From Caryophanales bacterium (GTDB lineage: Bacteria; Bacillota; Bacilli; Bacillales; Bacillaceae_J), in assembly GCA_012840465.1 (NCBI GenBank), contig DULJ01000056.1, positions 1-64,000 of the forward strand: a stretch of DNA of 64,000 nt, given 5' to 3'. Positions 49,710 to 62,249 of the stretch are shown here, piece after piece; position 1 is the first letter of the stretch; every line of letters begins with the position of its first letter. The translations under genes were made by a program, and so were the position numbers. A model generated the notes under the pieces. The model searched no databases. It was not told where the DNA came from and saw nothing but the letters and a program-made list of their open reading frames with translations.

Positions 49710-50543
49710 TTAACCGTACCAAAAGTGGAAACGGGACAAACTTCCAAATAAAAAGAAGTTAATTAATAGAATAAGAAAAGCTGCAAGATTCCATAATCCA
49801 ATTGCTTTTCCTTGAATTCCTTTTGCAATACGAACATATAAGTAAACACTATATGCAATTAAAACACTGAATGACCCAATAACCTTGAAATCATACCACT
49901 TAAAATCGTCAATGGATATGTAAGCCCAAACTAACCCTAATATTAATGATGTTAACAGAAGCGGTACCCCACCCATATTTAGAGTGTAGGAAAGTCGATC
50001 CAACTTTGTCAAATCACCCAAACGCCGCAAGCGCTGGCTCCACTTTTTTCGCTTAATCATATGATATTGAAGCATGTACATCATGGAAAATATAGCTGAT
50101 AGTGAAAATGCACCATATGAAATAATTGCGATCGTGATGTGGATGATTAAAAGTTCAGAAATGAGCTGCATTGCTAAGACATCGGACTTATAAGCTACAG
50201 GAGCGAATAGATGCAACGCCATGATGATAAAGCCTAATACATTTGTAAAAAAGACAATAAAATCGACGCGAAATACTTTGTTTATAATAAGTGAAAACGT
50301 AACTAGGACCCAGGCATAAAAATAAAGACCTTCCGCCATCGTCAATATCGGAAAACGTCCCATTTCAATCATTCGGGTAACTAAAAACATCGATTGCAAA
50401 ACCCATACAATAGCAAGCAACCAGAAGGCGATTTTATTTGCCTTCCGGTTGTTCTGCAAAAAATCTATAAAGTAGCCTAAAACACTACAGGCATATAATA
50501 GGATGGTTACATCGTATATCCAGCCAAATTGAAAGGTAGCCAT
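49710..50543 (-). CDS. hemX: HemX, CcsA-like membrane protein
   Basis: Multi-TM 277 aa between hemA and hemC. Confidence 0.92.
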   Translation of the reverse strand: MATFQFGWIYDVTILLYACSVLGYFIDFLQNNRKANKIAFWLLAIVWVLQSMFLVTRMIEMGRFPILTMAEGLYFYAWVLVTFSLIINKVFRVDFIVFFTNVLGFIIMALHLFAPVAYKSDVLAMQLISELLIIHITIAIISYGAFSLSAIFSMMYMLQYHMIKRKKWSQRLRRLGDLTKLDRLSYTLNMGGVPLLLTSLILGLVWAYISIDDFKWYDFKVIGSFSVLIAYSVYLYVRIAKGIQGKAIGLWNLAAFLILLINFFLFGSLSRFHFWYG

Positions 50544-50558
50544 ACCGTCGAATCCTCT

Positions 50559-51920
50559 CTAGACATTCTTTACTGAGTATGCCCATTGCCTTTCCCGTTC
50601 GATGGGTACAACCACTTTTTCCTGCTTTCGCTGAGCATCGATTTCCATTTGAACATCTTCTTCAATATTAAAGATCTTCATAAACAGCTTTAAAGATTCT
50701 TCTGCGCTTGACTCAGCAGCAAGTTCCTTTGCACTGTTAATTGGCTCTCGAATTAATTGATTGATGATGCTTTTTGTATGTTTATTTAACAATCTCTTTT
50801 CACGCTCAGTAAGGTTAGGCATTTTTCTTTCAATGCTGTCCATAGTTTCAGCTTGGATCGCAAGTGCTCGTTTCCGTAGCGCTGAAATAATTGGAACTAC
50901 CCCTAAAGTACTAAGCCATGTTTGAAACTCAACCAGTTGTAATTCTATCATTTTACCAATCGACTCAGCTGCCTTCTCACGTTCAGCTAAATTGGCATCG
51001 ACTACACCTTGGAGATCATCGATATCATATAAGAAAACACTCTCAAGTTCGTCAAGTAATGGATCAAGGTCACGTGGAACGGCAATGTCGACCATAAATA
51101 AAGGACGACCTTTCCGCTGTTTCTCGACCTTAGCCATCATTTGTTTTGTGATAACAAAATCCTTGGAACCTGTTGAACTGATTAATATATCAGCATCTGC
51201 AAGTGTTTGACTTAATTCGTCAATTGAACGAGCCTCACCCCTAAATCGGTTAGCAAGCTCTACTGCCTTTTCAAATGTACGATTAATAACAGTGATATTT
51301 ACTGCACCGCTGCCGTGAAGGTTTTTCGCAGCCAGTTCACCCATCTTACCGGCACCAACGATAACAACGTGTTTGTTTTCAAGGCTTCCGAAAATCTTCT
51401 TAGCAAGCTCTACCGCTGCGTAGCTAACTGAAACTGCATTTTCGCCGATCTCAGTTTCATTATGTGCCTTTTTCGCAAGCGTAATCGCTTGTTTAAACAA
51501 CTCATTAAAGATCGTCCCCGTAGTCTTTTCTTCTTGTGCAAGTAAAAAGCTATCTCGGACTTGTCCTAGAATTTGAGTTTCCCCTAATACCATTGAGTCT
51601 AGTCCGCATGTCACTCGAAACAGATGTTCAATCGCTTCATCATTTTCATATATAGATAAATAGGGGGCAAATTCTTCAATCTCACAGTTGAACCAACTTG
51701 CTAAAAACGCCATAATATAATATCGGCCGGTATGAATTTGCTCTACCACAGCATAAATCTCAGTGCGGTTACAAGTGGAAATGATCACATCTTCAAGTAC
51801 GCTTTTTTGCTCCCTAAGTTTGATGTGGGCCTCACGAACAGTAGAAGGATCGAATGTTAGCTTTTCTCTAATCTCTACTGGGGCCTTTTTATAATTTAAA
51901 CCGACTTTAAGAACATGCAT
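50559..51920 (-). CDS. hemA: Glutamyl-tRNA reductase
   Basis: [29 protein letters not shown]. Confidence 0.97.
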   Translation of the reverse strand: MHVLKVGLNYKKAPVEIREKLTFDPSTVREAHIKLREQKSVLEDVIISTCNRTEIYAVVEQIHTGRYYIMAFLASWFNCEIEEFAPYLSIYENDEAIEHLFRVTCGLDSMVLGETQILGQVRDSFLLAQEEKTTGTIFNELFKQAITLAKKAHNETEIGENAVSVSYAAVELAKKIFGSLENKHVVIVGAGKMGELAAKNLHGSGAVNITVINRTFEKAVELANRFRGEARSIDELSQTLADADILISSTGSKDFVITKQMMAKVEKQRKGRPLFMVDIAVPRDLDPLLDELESVFLYDIDDLQGVVDANLAEREKAAESIGKMIELQLVEFQTWLSTLGVVPIISALRKRALAIQAETMDSIERKMPNLTEREKRLLNKHTKSIINQLIREPINSAKELAAESSAEESLKLFMKIFNIEEDVQMEIDAQRKQEKVVVPIERERQWAYSVKNV

Positions 51921-51942
51921 TACTACTCCACCCCGCTAATAT

Positions 51943-52012
51943 AATCAAATATGCCTTGGCGTATTTGCGCCCAGATTGTTAGTCTTTGATCTGCTCAAAA
52001 AATTTCCGCTAT
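51943..52012 (+). repeat. Element A, copy 4 (partial)
   Basis: CAAATATGCCTTGGCGTATTTGCGCCCAGATTGTTAGTCTTTGATCTGCTC. Confidence 0.75.
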
Positions 52013-52244
52013 ATGTGATTTCTTGTCGAAACAATTTCAATATATAAATAATAACATAAAAATATGATTTTACTTTTGATAAAATATGAACAGTATATGA
52101 AAGTCAAAAATCGACATAACTTTACTCCTACTAACCATCTTACCAAATATAATCAAGAATAATCAAGCCCATCGCACCATTTTGAACGACCCGCGAGCTT
52201 AGGGCGCGGGTCGGGGGCTTGGGCCCAACTCTAGCCCAGATGTT

Positions 52245-52292
52245 GCAAAAAAAGAGGACAAGGAGCCCGCTCGCTCCCTGTCCCGTTTTTCT
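52245..52292 (-). terminator. Terminator downstream of ysxC
   Basis: GGGACAGGGAGC-GAGCGG-GCTCCTTGTCC then CTCTTTTTTT on the minus strand. Confidence 0.8.
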
Positions 52293-52872
52293 ACATATAT
52301 TGCTGGATGACTGACCATGCTTCATCTTTTCCTTTTCCCGTTTCAGATGAAAAAATGACAACTTGATCATTTGGATCAATATTCAACGTTTCTTTTATTA
52401 CTTTTAAATGCTTATCCCATTTGCCTTTCGGTATTTTATCAGCCTTTGTAGCGATAATAATGACCGGCATTTCGTAATGCTTGCAAAAATTATACATTAG
52501 TTTATCGTCTTCCGTAGGTTTATGACGGATGTCCACGATTTGAATCACAGCGCGGAGATTTTCACTTGTGGTTAGATAGGTTTCAATCATTTTTCCCCAA
52601 GCTTCTCGATCTTTTTTCGAAACCTTCGCAAAACCATATCCAGGAACATCAACAAAATAAAAAATATCATTAATATTATAGAAATTTAATGTTTGTGTTT
52701 TTCCCGGTTTGGAAGAAGTCCTAGCTAAATTTTTACGGTTCAGCATTTTATTAATGAATGATGACTTTCCGACATTCGAACGACCTGCGAGCGCAAAATG
52801 GGGCCATGAGTCGTTTGGATATTGTTCAGGCTTGACAGCACTGATGACAATCTCTGCTTTTGTTACTTTCAT
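52291..52872 (-). CDS. ysxC: Ribosome biogenesis GTPase YsxC/EngB
   Basis: [29 protein letters not shown]. Confidence 0.97.
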   Translation of the reverse strand: MKVTKAEIVISAVKPEQYPNDSWPHFALAGRSNVGKSSFINKMLNRKNLARTSSKPGKTQTLNFYNINDIFYFVDVPGYGFAKVSKKDREAWGKMIETYLTTSENLRAVIQIVDIRHKPTEDDKLMYNFCKHYEMPVIIIATKADKIPKGKWDKHLKVIKETLNIDPNDQVVIFSSETGKGKDEAWSVIQQYM

Positions 52873-55193
52873 TTTCCCTCTCCTGTTAAAGCGTGTTCTA
52901 ACACTTCATCTAAATGTTCAACCGGTATATACGTAAGATCCTCTTTTACACTTTCCGGGATGTCTTCGAGGTCTTTTTCATTTTCTTTAGGGATTATAAT
53001 CGTTTTTAATCCGGCGCGATGAGCAGCCAATGATTTTTCCTTTAAACCACCAATTGGAAGTACTCGACCTCTAAGGGTAATTTCTCCGGTCATGCCGACC
53101 TCTTTACGAACAGCACGACCTGTTAATGCCGATACGAGCGCCGTTGCCATCGTTATGCCGGCAGACGGACCATCCTTAGGAATGGCCCCCTCTGGTACGT
53201 GAATATGAATATCGTTCCTTTCATGGAACTCAGGATCAATATTTAATTCCTTTGCTCTTGAGCGAATATAACTGAATGCTGCCTGGGCAGATTCCTTCAT
53301 GACTTCGCCAAGCTTTCCGGTTAAGGTTAATTTCCCTTTTCCGGGAACGACAGATACTTCAATTGCTAAGGTATCGCCGCCAGCTGTTGTATAAGCTAAG
53401 CCAGTTGCAGCTCCGACCTGATCTTGAATTTCTGCCTGTCCAAAGCGGAAACGTGGTTTCCCAAGAAATTCTTCAAGGTTTTTTTCAGTAATAATAATTC
53501 TTTTTCGGTCTTCCGTTACGATAATTTTAGCTGCTTTTCTACATAGATTGGCAATTTGGCGTTCCAGGCTTCGAACGCCGGCCTCCCTTGTATATGTACG
53601 AATAACCTTTAATAAAGCTTCATCACGGATTTGTAATTTACCTTTTTCAAGTCCATGGGCTTTTACTTGTTTTGGTAGGAGGTGATCCTTGGCAATATGT
53701 AGTTTTTCAACCTCCGTATAGCCGGCAATCGAGATTAGTTCCATTCGGTCTAATAATGGACTTGGGATTGTGGCGATGCTATTCGCTGTCGCAATGAACA
53801 TAACCTTTGATAGATCATATGTTTCTTCAATATAGTGATCACTAAAGTTGGCGTTTTGCTCCGGATCCAATACCTCCAGCATTGCTGAAGACGGGTCACC
53901 GCGAAAATCGCTTGACATTTTATCAATTTCATCAAGAAGGAACAATGGATTGATTGTTCCAGCTTTTTTCATGCCTTGAATAATCCTTCCCGGCATCGCT
54001 CCTACATAGGTTCTACGGTGACCACGTATTTCCGCTTCATCCCGCACACCACCAAGTGATACTCTGACGAAATTTCTTTCTAATGCTTTTGCAATAGACC
54101 GCGCTAATGATGTTTTACCTACCCCCGGGGGACCTACAAGACATAGAATTGGACCTTTTAATGATTGGGTTAGCTTTTGAACGGCTAAGTATTCTAATAC
54201 ACGTTCCTTAACCTTCTCAAGACCGTAATGATCTGCATCCAATACTGTTTCGGCATTTTTAATATCCAGATTATCGGTCGTTTCCTTATGCCATGGAAGT
54301 ACCAACAACCAATCAATATAATTGCGGATAACTGAGCTTTCCGCTGAGCTTGCCGGTACTTTTTCAAACCGGTCCACTTCTTTTAAGGCAGTTTCTTTTA
54401 CCCGCTCAGGCATTTGTGCTTGTTCAATTTTATCCCTAAACGTTTCAACTTCGCCTGTTTTTCCTTCTTTATCCCCTAATTCCTTCTGAATTGCCTTCAT
54501 TTGTTCACGAAGATAATATTCCTTTTGGGTACGTTCAATGGAACGTTTCACACGCTGTCCGATTTTCTTTTCTAAATTCAAAATTTCTTTTTCATTGTTT
54601 ATTAAAACTATCATTTTTTCGAGACGTTCTTTTACATCTAAAGTCTCTAAAACCTCTTGTTTTTCCTTTATTTTCAAAGATAAATGGGAGGCAATAATGT
54701 CCGCCATTCTCCCCGGTCCTTCTATATCAACAACAGATGCGTATGTTTCAGCAGTTATTTTTTTTGAAAGCTTTATGTATTGTTCGAATTGGCTAAGTAA
54801 AGTCCTCATTAAAGCGCGTTCTTCTGAATTAGCTTCCTCGGACTCTACGATTTGTTCAATCTGTACTAAAAATGTATCTTCATCATTGATATACTGTAAA
54901 ATTCTTGCTCTGCTTATTCCTTCAACAAGTACGCGAATCGTTCCGTTCGGAAGCTTCAGCATTTGTTTTACTTTTGAAAGGGTTCCCACTTCAAAAATAT
55001 CTTCCTCCGACGGGTCATTAATACCTACTTCTTTTTGTGTGGCAAGACAAATTAAATGTTCATCTACCATAGCCTTTTCAAGTGCCTGTACTGACTTTTC
55101 TCGTCCGACATCCAAATGAAGTACCATCGTTGGATATACAAGTAAACCACGCAACGGAAGGAGGGGGACGATCATCTCTTTATTATTCGTCAT
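52869..55193 (-). CDS. lonA: ATP-dependent protease LonA
   Basis: [40 protein letters not shown] catalytic Ser. Confidence 0.98.
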   Translation of the reverse strand: MTNNKEMIVPLLPLRGLLVYPTMVLHLDVGREKSVQALEKAMVDEHLICLATQKEVGINDPSEEDIFEVGTLSKVKQMLKLPNGTIRVLVEGISRARILQYINDEDTFLVQIEQIVESEEANSEERALMRTLLSQFEQYIKLSKKITAETYASVVDIEGPGRMADIIASHLSLKIKEKQEVLETLDVKERLEKMIVLINNEKEILNLEKKIGQRVKRSIERTQKEYYLREQMKAIQKELGDKEGKTGEVETFRDKIEQAQMPERVKETALKEVDRFEKVPASSAESSVIRNYIDWLLVLPWHKETTDNLDIKNAETVLDADHYGLEKVKERVLEYLAVQKLTQSLKGPILCLVGPPGVGKTSLARSIAKALERNFVRVSLGGVRDEAEIRGHRRTYVGAMPGRIIQGMKKAGTINPLFLLDEIDKMSSDFRGDPSSAMLEVLDPEQNANFSDHYIEETYDLSKVMFIATANSIATIPSPLLDRMELISIAGYTEVEKLHIAKDHLLPKQVKAHGLEKGKLQIRDEALLKVIRTYTREAGVRSLERQIANLCRKAAKIIVTEDRKRIIITEKNLEEFLGKPRFRFGQAEIQDQVGAATGLAYTTAGGDTLAIEVSVVPGKGKLTLTGKLGEVMKESAQAAFSYIRSRAKELNIDPEFHERNDIHIHVPEGAIPKDGPSAGITMATALVSALTGRAVRKEVGMTGEITLRGRVLPIGGLKEKSLAAHRAGLKTIIIPKENEKDLEDIPESVKEDLTYIPVEHLDEVLEHALTGEGK

Positions 55194-55216
55194 ATCCTAA
55201 GTTACCTCCATATATC

Positions 55217-55265
55217 AAATGCGCCCTGGCATATTTGCGCCCATTTTACTGAATAAAGTTATGCC
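55217..55265 (+). repeat. Element A, copy 5 (degenerate fragment)
   Basis: CAAATGCGCCCTGGCATATTTGCGCCCATTTTACTGAATAAAGTTA. Confidence 0.6.
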
Positions 55266-55460
55266 TTTGTACAATTCTATCTTATTTAAACAACTCTTGT
55301 CTATTGATATATTAGTGATTATAAGTAAAATCACATTAGAAAAACACGATATTTGCCCCCGTTGGCAAATATCGATGTCCCAATGGGATGACCTAAAGGC
55401 CCTATTTTCTTATACTATAATCCATAAAAGCTTATATTTTATATAGTACAAAAATGTCAC

Positions 55461-55516
55461 GGGGGTGCCATAAAAGGGTCAATCATAACGACACCTTTTG
55501 GCAACCCCTTTTTTGG
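55461..55516. terminator. Imperfect hairpin downstream of lonB
   Basis: GGGGGTGCCATAAAAGG...CCTTTTGGCAACCCCTTTTTT; the best T-tract is on the + strand. Confidence 0.45.
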
Positions 55517-55518
55517 TT

Positions 55519-57207
55519 CTATACTGATGCTGGTGGTGGATTAAGCTCTATGCTTGATGCAGGAATTGCATCGTTACATAGCTCTTGTTCCCCTTCATAG
55601 AAATGCGGAAATACCTTTGAAAATACTTCGTTCAAATGGACAACAGGGATAACTTCTATTCCCGCAATTTCATCTAGAATGGTTTGATAATTTTCTTTCG
55701 GAATAAATACTTTTTTGGCCCCAGCTTTTTGAGCAGCCCTTGCCTTCGCCACAACACCGCCAACCGGTTTCACATTTCCATGGACACTAATTTCACCGGT
55801 AAAAGCTACAGTGTTATCAACCGTTAGCTTATGTATCGCAGAAAAAATCGCTGTTGCCATCGCCACTCCTGCAGATGGGCCATCAACAGGTACGCCCCCT
55901 GGGAAATTCACATGAATATCATAATCCGATTGCTTAACACCCATAGAACGTAATACGGTCACGACATTTTCAATCGATCCCTTCGCCATGCTCTTACGTC
56001 GAATCGATTTTCCTTGATTTCCGATACTTTCTTCCTCGACAATTCCCGTTATATTGATGGACCCCTTATCTAGGGCGGGAATGACGGATACTTCAATTTC
56101 AAGTAAAGCCCCCATATTAGGTCCGAAAACAGCGAGACCATTCACGAGCCCCACTTTAGGCTCCTCATGAATTTTCTTTTCATAGCGTGGGGACAACTGG
56201 CTTGAATGAACGACCCATTCGATTTCCCTTTCAGAAATATCCTTTTTATTTTCAAAAATGGAAAGACCTGCGGCAATTTGCATTAAATTGACAGCTTCCC
56301 GACCATTTTTTGTATACCTTGAAACGATTTCAATGCCAGTATCCGATACTTCCATTTTTATTTTATTGGCTGCATTTTTTGCGACCTTTGCAATTTCTTC
56401 AGGGTCCAGTTCACGGAAAAATACTTCCATGCATCTTGAGCGAATGGCCGGTGGAATTTCCTCCGGTGTTCTAGTTGTTGCACCAATCATTCTAAAGTCT
56501 GCTGGCAATCCATTTTTAAAAATATCATGGATATGGACTGGTATTTGTGGATTTTCCGCACTATAATAAGCGCTTTCTAAAAAGACCTTGCGATCCTCAA
56601 GTACCTTTAAGAGTTTGTTCATCTGAATCGGGTGAAGCTCACCGATTTCATCAATAAATAATATGCCGCCATGCGCGTTCGTAACCGCCCCTTGTTTGGG
56701 CTGTGGAATACCCGCCTGCCCCATCGCACCAGCCCCTTGATAAATCGGGTCATGAACAGAACCGATAAGGGGGTCGGCAATTCCTCTTTCATCAAAACGT
56801 GCAGTCGTGGCATCTAATTCAATAAAGACGGCATCTGAATTAAATGGTGTTAGTTTTTGTTTTTTGGCTTCTTCTAACACTAATCGTGCTGCTGCTGTCT
56901 TCCCGATCCCCGGGGGACCATAAATAATGACATGCTGCGGATTCGGACCGCATATCGCTGCACGTAATGCCCTAATACCATCTTCCTGCCCGATTATATC
57001 TTTAAACGATGTCGGTCTTACTTTTTCTGCAAGCGGTTCAGATAGTGAGATTGAGCGCATTTTCTGAAGCTCTTCCATTTCCTTTTTCGATTCTCTATCA
57101 ATTGAAACTTTTTGGGTCCTTTGATTACGTAAGAGGTTCCAGAAGTATAGTCCGATTATGATCCCAAAGAAAAGTTGAACGAACAATGCAATTGATGTCC
57201 AATTCAT
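55519..57207 (-). CDS. lonB: ATP-dependent protease LonB
   Basis: N-terminal TM, GPPGIGKTAAARLVLEEAKK, VPVDGPSAGVAMATAIFSAI. Confidence 0.96.
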   Translation of the reverse strand: MNWTSIALFVQLFFGIIIGLYFWNLLRNQRTQKVSIDRESKKEMEELQKMRSISLSEPLAEKVRPTSFKDIIGQEDGIRALRAAICGPNPQHVIIYGPPGIGKTAAARLVLEEAKKQKLTPFNSDAVFIELDATTARFDERGIADPLIGSVHDPIYQGAGAMGQAGIPQPKQGAVTNAHGGILFIDEIGELHPIQMNKLLKVLEDRKVFLESAYYSAENPQIPVHIHDIFKNGLPADFRMIGATTRTPEEIPPAIRSRCMEVFFRELDPEEIAKVAKNAANKIKMEVSDTGIEIVSRYTKNGREAVNLMQIAAGLSIFENKKDISEREIEWVVHSSQLSPRYEKKIHEEPKVGLVNGLAVFGPNMGALLEIEVSVIPALDKGSINITGIVEEESIGNQGKSIRRKSMAKGSIENVVTVLRSMGVKQSDYDIHVNFPGGVPVDGPSAGVAMATAIFSAIHKLTVDNTVAFTGEISVHGNVKPVGGVVAKARAAQKAGAKKVFIPKENYQTILDEIAGIEVIPVVHLNEVFSKVFPHFYEGEQELCNDAIPASSIELNPPPASV

Positions 57208-57313
57208 TTTTTACCTCCTGCACATGATGTAATATGTATTTTGTATAGATACTTAATTGCTAGTATTTCCGGGCAATGGGTACAATAAACAACTTTTTGT
57301 TGAAAGTGTACTA

Positions 57314-57350
57314 AAAAAAGAGGCTGTCTTATTTAGACAACCTCTTCACA
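57314..57350 (-). terminator. Terminator of clpX
   Basis: AGAGGTTGTCT-AAATA-AGACAGCCTCTTTTTTT (minus strand). Confidence 0.8.
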
Positions 57351-57361
57351 TTCTTCATTCA

Positions 57362-58642
57362 TTATGCAGTTTCACGTGGTGTTTCTTGTTTATTTTCAAA
57401 TTCAACAATCTTGCCATTTGTCAGATAAAGACGTGCGCCTTCCTCTTCACGAACGGTTGCAGCCGTTATTGTACATTTATCGATATCATCTCTTGATGGA
57501 AGATCGTACATCACGTCAAGCATGATTCCTTCGATAATGGAGCGTAGTCCGCGTGCTCCTGTTTTTCTTTCAATGGCACGCTTCGCAATTTCCATTAATG
57601 CCTCATTTTCAAATTCCAGCTCGACATTATCTAACTCAAGCATTTTTTGATATTGCTTAATCAATGCATTTTTAGGCTTTGTCAGAATCTCAACCAATGC
57701 ATCCTCATCTAATTGCTCTAATGTCGCAATTACAGGCAAACGACCGATAAATTCTGGAATTAAGCCAAAGCGAAGCAAGTCTTCAGGTAATACCTTTGTT
57801 AAAAGGTCCTTTTGCGGAATGTCTTCTTGTTTCGCATCAGTTCCAAAACCAATGACCTTTTTGCCAAGACGTCTTTTAATAATAGACTCGATACCGTCAA
57901 AAGCGCCACCGCAAATAAATAAAATATTCGTTGTATCAATTTGAATAAATTCTTGATGCGGATGTTTGCGTCCACCTTGGGGAGGAACGCTTGCAACGGT
58001 GCCTTCTAATATTTTTAAAAGCGCTTGCTGTACCCCTTCACCAGAAACATCGCGGGTAATCGATGGATTTTCTGATTTGCGGGCTACTTTATCAATTTCA
58101 TCAATATAAATGATGCCTTTTTCAGCTTTTTCAACATCATAATCGGCTGCTTGAATTAATTTAAGCAAAATATTTTCAACATCTTCACCTACATAACCGG
58201 CTTCCGTTAAAGATGTAGCATCTGCAATCGCAAATGGTACATTTAAGATTCTAGCCAATGTTTGAGCTAGTAATGTTTTACCGCTACCGGTTGGACCAAT
58301 CATAACGATATTACTTTTAGAAAGTTCAACATCATCTATTTTACTATTTGAGTTTATACGCTTGTAATGATTATACACAGCTACAGATAATGACTTTTTA
58401 GCGGCTTCTTGGCCGATAACGTAATCATTAAGGATTTCACGAATTTCTTTTGGCTTTGGCACATCTTTAAATTCAACTTCTTCTTCTGTTCCAAGCTCTT
58501 CCTCAACAATCTCTGTACATAATTCAATACACTCATCGCATATATATACACCCGGGCCAGCCACGAGCTTTCGAACCTGGTCCTGCGTTTTTCCACAGAA
58601 AGAGCATTTCAATTGCCCTTTTTCATCATTAAATTTAAACAT
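57362..58642 (-). CDS. clpX: ATP-dependent Clp protease ATP-binding subunit ClpX
   Basis: Zinc finger [30 protein letters not shown]. Confidence 0.98.
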   Translation of the reverse strand: MFKFNDEKGQLKCSFCGKTQDQVRKLVAGPGVYICDECIELCTEIVEEELGTEEEVEFKDVPKPKEIREILNDYVIGQEAAKKSLSVAVYNHYKRINSNSKIDDVELSKSNIVMIGPTGSGKTLLAQTLARILNVPFAIADATSLTEAGYVGEDVENILLKLIQAADYDVEKAEKGIIYIDEIDKVARKSENPSITRDVSGEGVQQALLKILEGTVASVPPQGGRKHPHQEFIQIDTTNILFICGGAFDGIESIIKRRLGKKVIGFGTDAKQEDIPQKDLLTKVLPEDLLRFGLIPEFIGRLPVIATLEQLDEDALVEILTKPKNALIKQYQKMLELDNVELEFENEALMEIAKRAIERKTGARGLRSIIEGIMLDVMYDLPSRDDIDKCTITAATVREEEGARLYLTNGKIVEFENKQETPRETA

Positions 58643-58902
58643 ATACTCACCCCTTACTTTATCTCATAACCGATCAGTCTAAGTTGTCAAACTTTTATGT
58701 CACTTTCGAATTAATTATGTACTGAGATTTTATCACATGTTGATGCAAAACTGGTAATAAAATACCTCAGAAAAATATGTATTGTCTTTCTAATGTATAT
58801 GTATCTTTCTAAAAAACTGACCAATAACTGACGTTTACTTTCCCCCTTCCTTTACGTTCTCAAATTATTATAACCAATTAAACTGATTGGTATGAATAGT
58901 GT

Positions 58903-58938
58903 AAAACAAGGCACGAACATCTCGCGCCTTGTTTTATC
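58903..58938. terminator. Hairpin terminator between tig and clpX
   Basis: AAAACAAGGCaCGAACATCTCGCGCCTTGTTTT. Confidence 0.7.
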
Positions 58939-58947
58939 TTTTTGTCC

Positions 58948-59090
58948 AGCTCCAGCGCCTAGCGACTCGTAAACTTCACCCATCTCCCTACGATAAGTCA
59001 ACATCGAATCACTTCGTTCTTCGTGTTTCCTTTATCTCAGTCGATGCGCTCCAGTTTATACGTCGCTAAACAGGCGCTTCCGCTTTTCTA
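58948..59090. repeat. Element B, copy 4
   Basis: CCAGCTCCAGCGCCTAGCGACTCG...CCCATCTCCCTACGATAAGTCA...CTCAGTCGATGCGCTCCAG..AGGCGCTTCCGCTTTT. Confidence 0.8.
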
Positions 59091-59094
59091 TTTA

Positions 59095-60381
59095 TTATGC
59101 ACTAACTTTGCTATTCTCGACAAGGAAATCGATTGCTTTTTTCATTTTTAAATCTTCTGCAACGTAATTATTGCTGCCTACCATTTTCTTAACTTCTTCT
59201 GCTGGCATGTTATACATCTTTCCAATGTTCTCATATTCAGCTTCGATATCTGCGTCAGTAACTTCAATATTTTCTGCAGCAACGATTGCTTCTAATACTA
59301 AGTTCGTTTTCACACGGCCTGCAGCATCCGTTTTCATTTGCTCATGAAGAGCATTTTCATCTTGACCTGAGATTTGGAAGTATAACTCAAGATTTAAGCC
59401 TTGCATTTGTAAACGTTGTTCGAATTCTTTCATAATACGGTCAGTTTCTGACTTAATCATAGCTTCTGGAATGTCAATAGTTGCATTTTCAACTGCTTTG
59501 CCAATTACTGCATCTTCTTTTGCGTGTTTTGCTTGATGTTCTTTATCACCTTGAAGTTTTTCTTTAAGTTTTTCTTTTAACTGATCTAAAGTTTCAACTT
59601 CATCATCAACATCTTTTGCAAACTCATCGTCTAATTCAGGAAGCTCTTTATATTTAATTTCATGTAAGTTTACTTTAAATACTGCCGACTTTCCTGCCAA
59701 TTCAGGTGCATGGTATTCTTCTGGGAATGAAACATTTACGTCTTTCTCTTCACCAGCTTTCATACCAACGATTTGATCTTCAAAACCTGGAATAAATTGT
59801 CCAGAACCAATACTTAAGCTATAGTTATTTGCTTGGCCGCCATCAAATGCTTCACCGTCAACAAAGCCTTCAAAGTCGATCACAACAGTATCGCCGTTTA
59901 CAACTTCGCCTTCTTCTTTAACAACTAATTCAGCATTTTTTTCTTGAAGACTTTTTAATTCTGCATCAACATCTTCAGCTGTAACAGTTGTGTCTTGTTC
60001 TTCCACTTCAAGACCTTTGTATTCGCCTAGTTGTACTTCTGGCTTAACCGTTACTGTCGCTGTAAAAATCATTGATTTTCCTTTTTCCATTTGTTGCACA
60101 TCGATTTCCGGATAATCAACAGGTTCAATTCCAGTTTCCTCTACAGCTTTGCCGTATGCTTCTGGAAGCATTACATCTAAAGCATCTTGGTAAAGTGATT
60201 CTACACCAAAACGTTGTTCGAACATTTTGCGTGGTACTTTTCCTTTACGGAATCCTGGTACATTTACCTTATTTACTACCTTTTTGAACGCTGTGTCTAA
60301 AGCTTGGCTTACTGTTTCAGCGCCAACTTCTATTGTTAAGACGCCTTGATTTCCTTCTAACTTTTCCCATTTTGTAGACAT
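59095..60381 (-). CDS. tig: Trigger factor
   Basis: [20 protein letters not shown]; PPIase domain. Confidence 0.98.
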   Translation of the reverse strand: MSTKWEKLEGNQGVLTIEVGAETVSQALDTAFKKVVNKVNVPGFRKGKVPRKMFEQRFGVESLYQDALDVMLPEAYGKAVEETGIEPVDYPEIDVQQMEKGKSMIFTATVTVKPEVQLGEYKGLEVEEQDTTVTAEDVDAELKSLQEKNAELVVKEEGEVVNGDTVVIDFEGFVDGEAFDGGQANNYSLSIGSGQFIPGFEDQIVGMKAGEEKDVNVSFPEEYHAPELAGKSAVFKVNLHEIKYKELPELDDEFAKDVDDEVETLDQLKEKLKEKLQGDKEHQAKHAKEDAVIGKAVENATIDIPEAMIKSETDRIMKEFEQRLQMQGLNLELYFQISGQDENALHEQMKTDAAGRVKTNLVLEAIVAAENIEVTDADIEAEYENIGKMYNMPAEEVKKMVGSNNYVAEDLKMKKAIDFLVENSKVSA

Positions 60382-60515
60382 TTATATTTCCCTCCAACAT
60401 ATATAGTTCACATTTAATTATGTATAAAAAAAAGACACTATTACAACCATTACATTATACACATAGAAAAGATAACTTACAATAATTGTGTTTATTCTTT
60501 TTTTTGAAATATCGA

Positions 60516-61541
60516 TCAATGGCCTATCATTGATAGTTTTTCTACCTCAAAAATTTGCTGACAAGCCTGGTCAATCCTATCTATTTCATTCTGATAGATA
60601 TCTTCTATTTCCTCGTCTGCAACGGTGATTCCAAACAATTGATATCCGAATTTATGCAAGGCTCCCGCCCAGATCATCACATCTAAAGGTTCAGGCTGAA
60701 ACGGAAATAGGACAAATAAAAACCTTTCCCAGAGCTCTTTTACCGCCTCAAATAATGTCGGATTTTCGTGAATTAAGATATCCTCCAATTTATTTAAGAC
60801 TTGAATTGTAAAGGGTTGCTCATAAACTTCTACTACTTCATCAAGATCCAGTTTCATAGTCCAATCAAATTTTTGAACAATAACACTCTCATGGATTTCT
60901 TTTTCAATCATTAACTGAAGAACCATGGACTGAACGACAGGATGCGTGTTTCGATTTCCTAATAAATTTTTTAGAAGTTCGGTAATTTCTGAAAGGGTAG
61001 TTTCTTTCCTTAAATTTTGAATAGCTTGAAGCTGTTCAGAAATATTTCCACTTTCAAGAATATGCCCAAGAGCCTGGATATTTACAGAGGATTCAATTTG
61101 ACTACTAGGTCCATATAGGTGGTCGCTACCTTTTCTTGAAAATTCCAGTAAATGAAAAAGCTCTCCAGCGTGTTCTGGCGGGACCTTTTCTTCTTCAAAT
61201 AGCGCTTCTAATAGGGTTACAACCTGATCGTATTCACTTAATTGGATTAAAATTGTGATGTAAATTTGCATAACATTAAAATAATCGCCAATATCCTCTT
61301 GTAATAGGCGCTCGCATTTTTCCTTCGCATCTTCATATAATCCAAGTTCCAATAGACAAACAACAATCCCAATCTGAACCTCGGGATAGCTTTGATTGAA
61401 GGCTGTAAATTGGTAGAAAAATTGTAATGCATCTTTATACTTTTTTTCCTTCAAAGCTTCCATGCCGTTATTTAGAAGGCGATCCTCCAAATTCGGAAAG
61501 GGGATAATCTTGCTGTTATTGCTTTGTTTCTTTTTCTTCAT
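60516..61541 (-). CDS. ysoA: TPR-repeat protein YsoA
   Basis: TPR-like helices, position between tig and leuD. Confidence 0.85.
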   Translation of the reverse strand: MKKKKQSNNSKIIPFPNLEDRLLNNGMEALKEKKYKDALQFFYQFTAFNQSYPEVQIGIVVCLLELGLYEDAKEKCERLLQEDIGDYFNVMQIYITILIQLSEYDQVVTLLEALFEEEKVPPEHAGELFHLLEFSRKGSDHLYGPSSQIESSVNIQALGHILESGNISEQLQAIQNLRKETTLSEITELLKNLLGNRNTHPVVQSMVLQLMIEKEIHESVIVQKFDWTMKLDLDEVVEVYEQPFTIQVLNKLEDILIHENPTLFEAVKELWERFLFVLFPFQPEPLDVMIWAGALHKFGYQLFGITVADEEIEDIYQNEIDRIDQACQQIFEVEKLSMIGH

Positions 61542-61651
61542 ATTTTCGCCCCACTACTTGGGAATTGTAATGTTCATTAGTTTAGCAAGTTCTTCGATTA
61601 AATACAAGAGACTGACCATTATGATCAGTCCCCTTTTTCTTCGATATTTAC

Positions 61652-62227
61652 TTATTTAGCTTCATAAGAAGCAATCGCTTCATCATATTTAAATGTTACG
61701 TCGATTTCATCCCAGCCATTCATAAGCATTTCCTTCCAATAAGGGTCAATATCAAATTTGTATTTGTGATCCCCGTCAATAATAACTTGATTTTCAAGGT
61801 CTACTGTTAGTTCAAAATCAGCAGCGTTAGATTTACCTAATAAATCCTTCACGATGGGCTCTTCTAAGCGAACAGGTAACATTCCGTTTTTCAAACAGTT
61901 ATTGTAAAAAATGTCCGCAAACGAAGGTGCAATGACAACTTGAAAACCATAATCATTCAAGGCCCATGGTGCATGCTCTCTTGAAGAACCACAGCCAAAA
62001 TTTTGACCCGCAACAAGAATGGAAGCCCCTTTATTTTCCGGACGGTTTAATTCAAAGCTTTCATTTTCTGTTCCATCGTTATTATAACGCCAGTCATTGA
62101 ATAAAAATTTCCCGAATCCCGTTCTTTCAATACGTTTTAAAAACTGCTTCGGGATAATTTGGTCTGTATCTACATTTACGCGGTCAAGACCTGCAACTTT
62201 TCCTGTGTGAATTACAATTGGTTCCAT
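61652..62227 (-). CDS. leuD: 3-isopropylmalate dehydratase small subunit
   Basis: NFGCGSSREHAPWAL. Confidence 0.97.
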   Translation of the reverse strand: MEPIVIHTGKVAGLDRVNVDTDQIIPKQFLKRIERTGFGKFLFNDWRYNNDGTENESFELNRPENKGASILVAGQNFGCGSSREHAPWALNDYGFQVVIAPSFADIFYNNCLKNGMLPVRLEEPIVKDLLGKSNAADFELTVDLENQVIIDGDHKYKFDIDPYWKEMLMNGWDEIDVTFKYDEAIASYEAK

Positions 62228-62249
62228 ATCTAGAAATCCTCCCTCCGAA

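Noticed and set aside
55348-55373. CIRCE heat-shock operator upstream of lonA
   Set aside because: The inverted repeat does not match TTAGCACTC-N9-GAGTGCTAA.
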